A stretch of 14,494 bases of DNA from Thiobacillus sp. UBA6205 (lineage in GTDB: Bacteria; Pseudomonadota; Gammaproteobacteria; Burkholderiales; Thiobacillaceae): positions 1 to 14,494 of the forward strand of contig DISR01000073.1 of assembly GCA_002421825.1 (NCBI GenBank). Reading direction: 5' to 3'. Positions 1-6,144 of this stretch are shown here, piece by piece. Every line of letters starts with the position of its first letter. The stretch's first letter is position 1. Position numbers and translations under genes: made by a program. The notes below the pieces were generated by a model. The model did not search any database and was not told the DNA's origin. It was given only the letters and a program-made list of their open reading frames with translations.

Positions 1-352
1 GGTGGTTGGGGTGCAGCTTGATGAAGCGGTCGCAGGCTGCGATGGCGGAAATCGGCTCCTGGTCCTTGTAGTAGGCATAGGCGATTTCAAGCTGCGCCTG
101 CTGGGCGTAGCGGCCATAGGGGTAGCGTGCCTCGAGGGTCTCATATAGCTTGATGGCCTCTGCGTAGTCGCCGTCGTTGAGGTTTTCCTTGGCCTCGGCA
201 TAGAGGCGCTGGGCGGACCAGCCGGCAGTTTCATCGGCGACTTCTGGCAGCAGACCGCAGCCGGAAAGGGCCAGACCGAGCGTGAATACGGCGATAGCCG
301 TCCGCCGCGACGCAAGCAGCAAGACGGCAGTTTCTAGGAGTTTCAGGGCCAT
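1..352 (-). CDS. bamD: BamD, outer-membrane assembly lipoprotein (N-terminal part, cut by window edge)
   Basis: BamD is the TPR lipoprotein of the BAM complex, which inserts beta-barrel proteins into the outer membrane from its periplasmic face. Only the first 117 codons lie in the window. Reading the minus strand from ATG at 352 gives a basic pair (R16-R17), a hydrophobic run and a lipobox LSGC with the lipidated Cys at residue 32, followed by GLLPE and DETAGWSAQRLY. The following helices (around residues 45-115, with YPYGRYAQQAQLEIAYAYYK) are the TPR region typical of BamD. The gene is divergent from rluD. No Shine-Dalgarno is visible before ATG 352, but a perfect TATAAT sits 30 bp upstream. 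A TTG at 322 would give a more ordinary 22-residue signal peptide, so the start is uncertain. The family assignment is firm. Confidence 0.9.
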   Translation of the reverse strand, partial: MALKLLETAVLLLASRRTAIAVFTLGLALSGCGLLPEVADETAGWSAQRLYAEAKENLNDGDYAEAIKLYETLEARYPYGRYAQQAQLEIAYAYYKDQEPISAIAACDRFIKLHPNH

Positions 353-1331
353 GACCGACTTAGATTTGGAAGATGAGGAAGATTATAAGGGAAATTCAGC
401 CCCTGAACCCTGGCATGGCGAAGTGCCAGCCGCGCTTGCAGGCATCCGCCTGGACCACGCGCTGGCCACCATGCTGCCCGAATATTCCCGTAACCGCCTG
501 CAAAACTGGATTCGTACCGGCAATGTGCTGCTCAACGGCCAGCCTGCCGGGGTGCGCGACAAGGTCTGGGGCGGAGAGTCGGTCACGGTGTTTCCGGAAC
601 CGGATACGCAAAGCGGGCCGGATGAACCGGAAAACATCCCGCTCGACATCGTGTTCGAGGATCCTGCCGTTATCATCATCAACAAGCCGGCGGGCCTGGT
701 CGTGCATCCGGGCAATGGCAACCACAAGGGCACCCTGCTGAATGCGCTGCTGCACCATACGGCCGGCGCTGCCGACCTGCCGCGCGCCGGCATCGTGCAC
801 CGGCTGGACAAGGACACCTCGGGCCTGATGGTGGCCGCCAAGACGCTCAAGGCGCACACAGACCTGGTCAGGCAGATGCACGGGCGTACGGTAAAGCGGG
901 AATACCTTGCCGTGGTGCAGGGCGAGCTCGACGGGGCCGGCACGGTGGACGCTCCGTTGGCGCGCGACCCCATCCAGCGCACGCGGCGCGCGGTGCATCC
1001 CATGGGCAAACCGGCCATCACCCATTACACCGTCGAGGAGCGCTTTCCCAGCGCCACTTTGCTGCGCTGCAGCCTGGAAACCGGCCGCACCCACCAGATC
1101 CGCGTGCACATGAAGCACATCGGCCATCCCCTGGTCGGCGACAAGACCTATTCCAACGTGCGCCGCGGCCGTGCCATGAGCTTTCCGCGCCAGGCGCTGC
1201 ATGCCACCAGGCTGGCGCTGAACCACCCCTATACCGGCGAGCGCATGGAATGGGAAGCGCCGCTGCCCGAGGACATGGAGATGCTGCTGGCTCTGATGCG
1301 CGCCGGCGGCACCTGGGGCGCGGCGGCCTGA
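351..1331 (+). CDS. rluD: RluD, 23S rRNA pseudouridine synthase
   Basis: Predicted to convert the uridines of 23S rRNA helix 69 (E. coli U1911, U1915, U1917) to pseudouridine during large-subunit assembly. The 326-residue protein has an acidic N-terminal tail (residues 3-12), an S4-like RNA-binding domain (about 24-85, with LPEYSRNRLQNWI), then the RluA-type catalytic domain. The catalytic motif HRLDKDTSGL is present with the likely nucleophile D153. Other family motifs are INKPAGLVVHPG (110-121), GRTHQIRVH and HPLVGDK. The length matches E. coli RluD. ATG 351 was chosen because AGGAG lies 10 nt upstream (336-340) and the fit to family length is good. The frame stays open back to GTG 282, but that extension would lie opposite the bamD signal-peptide codons. 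pgeF follows after 24 bp. Confidence 0.95.
   Translation: MTDLDLEDEEDYKGNSAPEPWHGEVPAALAGIRLDHALATMLPEYSRNRLQNWIRTGNVLLNGQPAGVRDKVWGGESVTVFPEPDTQSGPDEPENIPLDIVFEDPAVIIINKPAGLVVHPGNGNHKGTLLNALLHHTAGAADLPRAGIVHRLDKDTSGLMVAAKTLKAHTDLVRQMHGRTVKREYLAVVQGELDGAGTVDAPLARDPIQRTRRAVHPMGKPAITHYTVEERFPSATLLRCSLETGRTHQIRVHMKHIGHPLVGDKTYSNVRRGRAMSFPRQALHATRLALNHPYTGERMEWEAPLPEDMEMLLALMRAGGTWGAAA
382..387 (-). promoter_or_regulatory. Candidate -10 box (TATAAT) for bamD
   Basis: Read on the minus strand, 387 to 382 is a perfect TATAAT. It would place transcription start near 375 and leave a leader of about 23 nt before the bamD ATG at 352. A -35 match is poor (GGTTCA, 409 to 404, 16-bp spacer). The box lies inside the 5' coding part of rluD, in the stretch coding its acidic, variable N-terminus. 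Placement is seen in the sequence; function is inferred. Confidence 0.4.
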
Positions 1332-1355
1332 GCCAAGCTGCCCCGACCTGACTTC

Positions 1356-2096
1356 ATGCAGCTCATCGAGCCCGACTGGCCTGCCCCGGCGATCGTCCGC
1401 GCGCTGGCCACGACCCGCAGCAACGGGGTCAGCCAGCCGCCGTATGACAGCCTCAACCTCGGCGACCATGTCGGCGACGACCCGGCTGCGGTCGCCCGCA
1501 ATCGCGAATTGCTGCACGCTTTCCTGCCGGCCGAACCCAAGTGGCTCAAGCAGGTGCACGGCGCCGGTGTGGCGCTGGCTGACGAGCTGGCGGATGTGGC
1601 CGAAGCAGATGCGGCGGTCGCTTTCAAGCCGGGCACGGTCTGCGCGGTACTGACCGCGGATTGCCTGCCGGTGCTTTTCTGCAACCGCCAGGGCACGCGC
1701 GTGGCGGCGGCGCATGCCGGCTGGCGCGGCCTGGCAGCCGGCGTGCTGGAGGAAAGCGCCAGGGCCATGCGTTGCGACCCGGCCGACATCCTGGCCTGGC
1801 TGGGGCCGGCCATCGGACCGCAGGCTTTCGAAGTAGGCGAGGAAGTGCGCGAGACCTTCGTACGCGACCTGCCTGATGCGGCCGCCGCTTTCGCGCCCGG
1901 CCAGCCCGGCAAATGGCTGGCCGACATTTACCGGCTGGCGCGCTTGCGGTTGGCGCGTGCCGGTGTGCGGCAGGTTTACGGCGGCGGGTTTTGCACCCAT
2001 GCCGACGCTGCGCGGTTCTATTCCTATCGCCGCGACGGGGTCACGGGGCGCATGGCCACGCTGATCTGGATGGAGATCCCGCCGAATCCCTTATAA
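1356..2096 (+). CDS. pgeF: PgeF/YfiH family protein (laccase domain; purine nucleoside phosphorylase-type)
   Basis: Member of the DUF152 / 'multicopper polyphenol oxidase' family. E. coli YfiH (PgeF) is reported to clear mis-incorporated peptidoglycan precursors (UDP-MurNAc-L-Ser), and relatives act as purine nucleoside phosphorylase or adenosine deaminase; which activity applies here is not visible. The 246 residues carry the full motif set: PYDSLNLG (29-36), KQVHG with H68, TADCLP with C103, HAGWRG with H120, LGPAIG and GGGFCTH. H68, C103 and H120 match the zinc ligands known in the family. The gene lies 24 bp after rluD, the same pair as in E. coli, so co-transcription is likely. No clear Shine-Dalgarno precedes ATG 1356. 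The older 'polyphenol oxidase' label should not be taken literally. Confidence 0.93.
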   Translation: MQLIEPDWPAPAIVRALATTRSNGVSQPPYDSLNLGDHVGDDPAAVARNRELLHAFLPAEPKWLKQVHGAGVALADELADVAEADAAVAFKPGTVCAVLTADCLPVLFCNRQGTRVAAAHAGWRGLAAGVLEESARAMRCDPADILAWLGPAIGPQAFEVGEEVRETFVRDLPDAAAAFAPGQPGKWLADIYRLARLRLARAGVRQVYGGGFCTHADAARFYSYRRDGVTGRMATLIWMEIPPNPL

Positions 2097-2097
2097 T
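2092..2097 (+). promoter_or_regulatory. Candidate -10 box for the ZIP transporter gene
   Basis: A perfect TATAAT overlaps the stop codon of pgeF (TAA 2094-2096) and lies 27 nt before the ATG at 2125. No convincing -35 is present at 16-18 bp. If active, it would let the transporter gene be transcribed separately from rluD-pgeF. Confidence 0.35.
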
Positions 2098-2124
2098 TGC
2101 GTCTTTTCGGCGCCTTGCGGTTTT

Positions 2125-2958
2125 ATGTCCTTATTTGCCTGGATTCTTTCCGCCACCCTGATGGGCGGCGTCCTGAGCGTGCTCATGGCAGGCATATTCG
2201 CATTCGCCGCACATCCTGGCTGGGTGCCACGGCTGGTAAGCTTCGCGGTCGGCACCCTGCTCGGCGCAGGCTTCCTCGAAGTTCTCCCGCATGCGCTGGA
2301 AGAGGGGCATGCCGAGTCGGTGGCGATTGCCGTGCTGGCCGGCCTGCTGGCCTTCTTCGTGCTGGAGAAACTGGTGCTGTGGCGGCACTGCCACCACGAA
2401 ACCTGCGAGGTGCATGGCCTGGAAACGACCGAGCTCGCGCACGTTCACGATCACGGCCATAGCCATGGCCATGCGCACGGGCACCAGGAGCACGAACACG
2501 GGCATCAGCGCGCCGGCCTGATGATCCTGGTGGGCGACACTTTCCATAATTTTGTCGACGGCGTGCTGATCGCCGGTGCATTCGTGGCCGACATCCAGTT
2601 GGGTATCGTGACCGCGATGGCGATCATCGCCCATGAACTGCCGCAGGAAGTCGGCGATTTCCTGGTGCTGCTGCATTCGGGCTACAGCAAGTCGAAAGCG
2701 CTGCTGTACAACCTGCTGTCCAGCGTGGCCATGGTGTTCGGCGGCCTGCTGGGCTACTTGGCGCTGGAAGGCATGCAGGAATGGACGCCCTATCTGTTGG
2801 GTGTGGCAGCGGCCAGCATGATCTACGTTGCGGTGGCCGACCTCATTCCAGGCCTGCACAAGCGGCCGGAGCTTTCCGCCACCCTGGAGCAGGTCTTACT
2901 GATCGGCCTTGGCATTGCCGCGATCAGCGTGATCGGCCATTTCGGCCATGCGTCTTGA
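2125..2958 (+). CDS. ZIP-family divalent metal transporter with His-rich loop
   Basis: Inner-membrane ZIP (ZRT/IRT-like) transporter, expected to carry Zn2+ or a similar divalent metal into the cytoplasm. The 277 residues show about eight hydrophobic segments (roughly 4-28, 36-55, 64-86, 131-153, 158-185, 197-216, 223-241, 252-272). The two metal-site signatures are intact: HNFVDG (141-146) and HELPQE (170-175). Between segments 3 and 4 lies a loop with 11 histidines in residues 106-127, plus H88, H90, H91 and H97 and Cys 89 and 94, a likely metal-binding loop. The gene follows pgeF after 28 bp, with a TATAAT at 2092. No clear Shine-Dalgarno is seen. The last 63 bp overlap a convergent minus-strand gene. 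Family is certain; metal specificity is not visible. Confidence 0.93.
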   Translation: MSLFAWILSATLMGGVLSVLMAGIFAFAAHPGWVPRLVSFAVGTLLGAGFLEVLPHALEEGHAESVAIAVLAGLLAFFVLEKLVLWRHCHHETCEVHGLETTELAHVHDHGHSHGHAHGHQEHEHGHQRAGLMILVGDTFHNFVDGVLIAGAFVADIQLGIVTAMAIIAHELPQEVGDFLVLLHSGYSKSKALLYNLLSSVAMVFGGLLGYLALEGMQEWTPYLLGVAAASMIYVAVADLIPGLHKRPELSATLEQVLLIGLGIAAISVIGHFGHAS

Positions 2959-3108
2959 ACGCAGGCGGCGCGGCGTGTCGAGCAGATAGAACGCCAGGGC
3001 GATCAGTCCGCCGCCGAAAATGAGCGCCATCGCACCCGTGAAGACGGATTCGGACGTCACCACCATCATCAGAAGCACGTAAAGCAGCGCGATCAGAACG
3101 ATATACAT
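2896..3108 (-). CDS. Small two-segment membrane protein, function unknown (70 aa)
   Basis: From ATG 3108 the protein begins MYIVLIALLYVLLMMVV and has two hydrophobic segments (about 2-18 and 23-40), then a basic stretch after TPRRLRSRR and a polar tail. This resembles short conserved hypothetical inner-membrane proteins with an MYI..ALLY.. start in betaproteobacteria, which I recall but cannot name. The frame is open further up to ATG 3156, but that adds a poorly fitting Pro/Cys-rich start lying in the repeat element. The last 63 bp are antisense to the 3' end of the ZIP transporter gene, and the polar tail is coded in that overlap. No Shine-Dalgarno is visible. The transmembrane pattern makes it more credible than a random shadow frame. 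Confidence 0.6.
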   Translation of the reverse strand: MYIVLIALLYVLLMMVVTSESVFTGAMALIFGGGLIALAFYLLDTPRRLRSRRMAEMADHADRGNAKADQ

Positions 3109-3118
3109 GTTGGATTGA

Positions 3119-3205
3119 ACAAAGAGGACATGAGGACAAGAGGGAACGAAAACCAATCTTCCCGATTAGATGAATGGTTTTCTCCTGTCCACTTGTCCTC
3201 CTTGT
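3119..3205. repeat. Palindromic repeat element, copy 1 (upstream of rimO)
   Basis: Imperfect inverted repeat. The outer arms ACAAAGAGGACA (3119-3130) and TGTCCTCCTTGT (3194-3205) pair at 11 of 12 positions. The inner arms GAAAACCA (3148-3155) and TGGTTTTC (3175-3182) pair perfectly at 8 bp around a 19-nt loop. The left half is purine-rich with repeated RGGACA units. It lies between the divergent small membrane-protein gene and rimO and ends 8 nt before the rimO ATG. It shares layout and words with the element at 4542-4612. Confidence 0.7.
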
Positions 3206-3213
3206 GAAAAACG

Positions 3214-4530
3214 ATGGCTAATTTACCCAAAGTCGGTTTCGTTTCTCTTGGTTGCCCCAAGGCAACTTCCGATTCCGAACGCATTCTCACCCAGTTGCGG
3301 GCCGAAGGCTACCTGATCTCGTCGTCCTACCAGGACGCCGACGTGGTGGTGGTGAACACCTGCGGTTTCATCGACGCGGCTGTCGAGGAATCGCTCGATG
3401 CCATCGGCGAGGCCTTGCGCGAGAACGGCAAGGTCATCGTCACCGGCTGCCTGGGGGCGCGCGAAGGCGTGATCGAGGCCGCGCATCCCTCGGTGCTGGC
3501 AGTAACCGGCCCGCACGCGACCGAGGAAGTGATGGCCGCCGTGCACGCGCAACTGCCCAAGCCGCACGACCCCTATACCGACCTGATTCCGCCGCAAGGC
3601 GTGCGGCTCACGCCCGATCACTACGCTTACCTCAAGATTTCCGAAGGCTGCAACCATCGCTGCACCTTCTGCATCATTCCCAGCTTGCGCGGCGACCTGG
3701 TGAGCCGCCCGGTGGGCGAGGTGATGAACGAAGCCGAGGCTTTGGTGAAGGCCGGAGTCAAGGAACTGCTGGTGATCTCGCAGGACACGAGTGCTTATGG
3801 GGTCGACGTGAAATACCGCACCGGCTTCTGGAACGGCCGCCCCTTGAAGACGCGCATGACCGAACTGGTGTCCAGTCTCGGCGAGCTCGGCGCCTGGGTA
3901 CGGCTGCATTATGTCTACCCGTATCCGCACGTGGATGAAGTCATTCCGCTGATGCAGGACGGCAAGGTGCTGCCGTATCTCGACATTCCCTTCCAGCACG
4001 CGAGCCCCAGGATACTCAAGCTGATGAAGCGCCCGGCCGCGGCGGAAAAGACGCTGGATCGCATCAAGGCCTGGCGCCGCGCCTGCCCGGACCTGACCCT
4101 GCGCTCGACCTTCATCGTCGGTTTCCCCGGCGAGACCGAGGCGGAATTCGAAGAGTTGCTGGAGTTCCTGGACGAAGCCCAGCTCGACCGCGTCGGCTGC
4201 TTCGCCTATTCGCCGGTCGAGGGCGCCAAGGCCAACGAACTGCCGGATGCCGTGCCCGAGGAAATGAAGGAAGAGCGCCGCGCCCGCTTCATGGAAAAAC
4301 AGGCAGAAATTTCCGCGCGCCGGTTGGAAGCGAAAATCGGCCGCGAGATGACCGTGCTGGTGGACGAGATCGACGAGGAAGGCGATGCCATCGCACGCTC
4401 GCCCGCCGATGCGCCGGAGATCGACGGCGTGGTGTTCATCGCCGAGGCGGAAAACATGGCGCCCGGCGACTTCGTGAAGGTGCGCATCACCGACGCCACC
4501 GAACACGATTTGTGGGCGGAGAAGGTTTAG
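3214..4530 (+). CDS. rimO: RimO, ribosomal protein S12 methylthiotransferase
   Basis: Radical-SAM enzyme with two iron-sulfur clusters that methylthiolates the conserved aspartate (E. coli D89) of ribosomal protein S12. The 438 residues show the N-terminal UPF0004 domain with the cluster cysteines C14 (LGCPK), C50 (NTCGF) and C79 (TGCLG). The radical-SAM motif CNHRCTFC follows, with C146, C150 and C153, then the core with IVGFPGETE. A C-terminal TRAM domain (about 370-436) follows. GCPK with the GDLVSRP and FWNGRP segments favours RimO over MiaB. Length matches the family. The gene stands alone between two palindromic repeats. No Shine-Dalgarno precedes ATG 3214; the 5' region is inside or next to copy 1 of the repeat, so translation initiation may be affected by that fold. 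Confidence 0.96.
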   Translation: MANLPKVGFVSLGCPKATSDSERILTQLRAEGYLISSSYQDADVVVVNTCGFIDAAVEESLDAIGEALRENGKVIVTGCLGAREGVIEAAHPSVLAVTGPHATEEVMAAVHAQLPKPHDPYTDLIPPQGVRLTPDHYAYLKISEGCNHRCTFCIIPSLRGDLVSRPVGEVMNEAEALVKAGVKELLVISQDTSAYGVDVKYRTGFWNGRPLKTRMTELVSSLGELGAWVRLHYVYPYPHVDEVIPLMQDGKVLPYLDIPFQHASPRILKLMKRPAAAEKTLDRIKAWRRACPDLTLRSTFIVGFPGETEAEFEELLEFLDEAQLDRVGCFAYSPVEGAKANELPDAVPEEMKEERRARFMEKQAEISARRLEAKIGREMTVLVDEIDEEGDAIARSPADAPEIDGVVFIAEAENMAPGDFVKVRITDATEHDLWAEKV

Positions 4531-4541
4531 AAAAACAGATT

Positions 4542-4612
4542 AACCACGGGGGACATGGGGCGCACGGGGAAAGACAAAACCAGTAATGGTTTGCCCCGTG
4601 TCCCCCGTGGTT
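4542..4612. repeat. Palindromic repeat element, copy 2; likely bidirectional terminator
   Basis: Perfect 14-bp outer arms AACCACGGGGGACA (4542-4555) and TGTCCCCCGTGGTT (4599-4612). Within them CGGGG (4565-4569) can pair with CCCCG (4594-4598), and AAACCA (4577-4582) with TGGTTT (4587-4592) around a GTAA loop. The whole unit folds into one long, interrupted hairpin on either strand. It occupies nearly all of the gap between the convergent rimO and the minus-strand RpfE-like gene, so a role in ending both transcripts is plausible. There is no T-run directly after the stem, so it is not a textbook intrinsic terminator. Confidence 0.8.
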
Positions 4613-4621
4613 CAAATGCCT

Positions 4622-5653
4622 TTAATAACGATTGCCGAAGGCGTCGATGCCGGAGTCGGCGGCAGGCTGTTGCATCTTGAATCCCTGCTGCGCGGGTTTC
4701 GGCTGCCGCCGCCAGAATTTCCAGCGGTAGGTGCTGCGCCAGACGAGGCGCGTGCCCTGCAAGGGGTCGCGCAGTTCGAATGGCCGTCCTGAGCCGAGCA
4801 GGGGCTGCAGCCAGTTGTGTTCGAAATCCCGCATGGCCGTGAGCCAGCTGTCGAAATCGCCGCGGCGAAGATGCCGGTGCGGTGCATCCATGACCACCAG
4901 TGCGTCTTCAGCCAGTTCCGGGCGCCATCTCTCGGGCAGCGTGCCGGTCCTGGCGCCGGCGTATTCCGCCAGTGCGCGCCAGTCGGGCTGATCGCACAGC
5001 ACGGTATGCGGGCTCTGCCCGATGGTTCCCGGCAACTGGCCGCCGCCCCACAACCATACCGAATTGATGACGGGTTCGCCACGCGCTTCGCGCGCCTGGT
5101 TGGCGGGGTGGCTGAACAGCAGCATCTGCGCCTCGTTGAGCAGCTTGCGCCATTGCATGGCGTCGCTGCCCGAAGGCAGCAGTGGGTCGATATGCTGGCC
5201 GGCTGCCAGCGACAGCGGCGTGGTGGAAATCTCGATCTTTTCCGACATGCGCACCACCCAGGCGCCGGGGCGCATGGGCTGCGGGGAGAAGGCTTCGCCG
5301 AAATGCGCGCTCAGCGCTTCGCACAGAAGCTTCGCCTCGTCCGGGCTGGGTTCGGAAATTTCGTTCAGGATCACGCGGTCGCGCTCGATGCGCACATGCA
5401 CCGGATCGGCGCGCAGCCAGCAGTCGCTGCCCGGCCGGCCGCCCGACTGGGCCAGGGATATGGCGGCAATGGGCCAGTCGTGCTGGCGAGCGATGCCGAG
5501 TTCTTCGCAGAGCAGGGTTTCCAGGTCGGACTGCGGGATGCTTTCGCGCCTGGCGCGGGCGAGCAGCAAATCCACTCCGGTCAGGCGCGCCTCGCCCAGG
5601 AGGTCGAGGAATTCATCGGTCTGGGCGAAGGCTGGAAAGACGAGTTGGAGCAT
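4622..5653 (-). CDS. RpfE-type / phosphoglycerate-mutase-like protein of unknown role
   Basis: The 343-residue protein has motifs I associate with the proteins annotated 'regulatory protein RpfE' or 'cofactor-independent phosphoglycerate mutase-like' in beta- and gammaproteobacteria: an MLQLVFPAF start, WLRADPVHVR (79-88), VINSVWLWGGG (195-205), and an aromatic-rich C-terminal part. I see no clear catalytic metal site of true iPGM, so mutase activity should not be assumed. ATG 5653 was chosen because the family usually begins with M-x-L-x-x-P. An in-frame ATG at 5683 would add ten residues and share CATG with the yjbQ start. The gene is convergent with rimO and divergent from yjbQ. Neither candidate start has a good Shine-Dalgarno. 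Confidence 0.75.
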   Translation of the reverse strand: MLQLVFPAFAQTDEFLDLLGEARLTGVDLLLARARRESIPQSDLETLLCEELGIARQHDWPIAAISLAQSGGRPGSDCWLRADPVHVRIERDRVILNEISEPSPDEAKLLCEALSAHFGEAFSPQPMRPGAWVVRMSEKIEISTTPLSLAAGQHIDPLLPSGSDAMQWRKLLNEAQMLLFSHPANQAREARGEPVINSVWLWGGGQLPGTIGQSPHTVLCDQPDWRALAEYAGARTGTLPERWRPELAEDALVVMDAPHRHLRRGDFDSWLTAMRDFEHNWLQPLLGSGRPFELRDPLQGTRLVWRSTYRWKFWRRQPKPAQQGFKMQQPAADSGIDAFGNRY

Positions 5654-5669
5654 GAGGCAAGTGTAAAGA

Positions 5670-5675
5670 TAAAAT
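5670..5675 (+). promoter_or_regulatory. Candidate -10 box for yjbQ
   Basis: TAAAAT ends 6 nt before the ATG at 5682. A weak -35-like TTGGAG lies at 5645-5650 with a 19-bp spacer. If used, transcription would begin at or next to the start codon, giving a leaderless or nearly leaderless message. This agrees with the absence of a Shine-Dalgarno. Confidence 0.3.
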
Positions 5676-5681
5676 CCTGCC

Positions 5682-6101
5682 ATGCGACAAATTTCCCACC
5701 AGTTATCCGTTTCCACCAAGGGCAAAGGCCTGTATTCGATCAATCGCCAGGTTGCGGCCTGGGTGGCGGATAGCGGCATGCGGCAGGGCCTCTTGACCGT
5801 GTTCATGCAGCATACGTCTGCCAGTCTGCTCATCCAGGAAAACGCCGATCCCGATGTGCAATCCGATCTGGAGCGATTCTTTTCGCGCCTGGTGCCAGAG
5901 GGCGATTCCATTTACGATCACACCACGGAAGGCCCGGACGACATGCCGGCGCACGTGCGCGCGGCGTTGACCCAGACCAGTCTCTCGATTCCGCTGCTTG
6001 CAGGCAAACTCTCATTGGGCATCTGGCAGGGCATCTATGTTTTCGAGCACCGCTCCTCCGGCCAGCATCGCAATGTGATGCTGCATCTCATCGGGGTCTG
6101 A
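5682..6101 (+). CDS. yjbQ: YjbQ family protein (UPF0047)
   Basis: Small cytosolic protein of the YjbQ/UPF0047 family. Family members have been reported to show weak thiamin-phosphate-synthase activity, but their main role is unsettled. The 139 residues carry the characteristic motifs: QHTSASL with H44, ENADPDV (53-59), the segment H80-TTEGPDDMPAH with H91, and GIWQGIYVFEHR near the C-terminus. H44, H80 and H91 match the conserved histidines thought to bind metal. The third position of the usual GTWQGI is Ile-replaced (GIWQGI). Length is normal. It is divergent from the RpfE-like gene (28-bp gap) and 43 bp ahead of lolC. Confidence 0.93.
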   Translation: MRQISHQLSVSTKGKGLYSINRQVAAWVADSGMRQGLLTVFMQHTSASLLIQENADPDVQSDLERFFSRLVPEGDSIYDHTTEGPDDMPAHVRAALTQTSLSIPLLAGKLSLGIWQGIYVFEHRSSGQHRNVMLHLIGV

Positions 6102-6144
6102 TTGCCGTGATAAGCTGGCGGCCAATAAACAGGACCACGCCTAA

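Noticed and set aside
282..350. N-terminal extension of rluD from GTG 282
   Set aside because: The added residues overlap the bamD signal-peptide coding bases. AGGAG at 336-340 and family length both support ATG 351.
396..2000. Minus-strand open frame of 534 codons opposite rluD and pgeF
   Set aside because: It spans two well-supported plus-strand genes and has the composition of an antisense shadow.
1356..2096. Calling pgeF a polyphenol oxidase (laccase)
   Set aside because: The family lacks the multicopper sites of true laccases. The visible His/Cys/His ligands fit a single zinc, as in the purine nucleoside phosphorylase-type members.
3109..3156. Upstream start (3156) for the small membrane protein
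   Set aside because: The extension lies in repeat copy 1 and spoils the membrane-protein N-terminus that fits similar small proteins.
3223..4506. Minus-strand open frame of 427 codons opposite rimO
   Set aside because: rimO has all cluster cysteines and full length; the antisense product has no family features.
3119..4612. CRISPR-like reading of the two repeats around rimO
   Set aside because: There are only two copies, 1.3 kb apart with a whole gene between them, and they are palindromic; no spacer periodicity is present.
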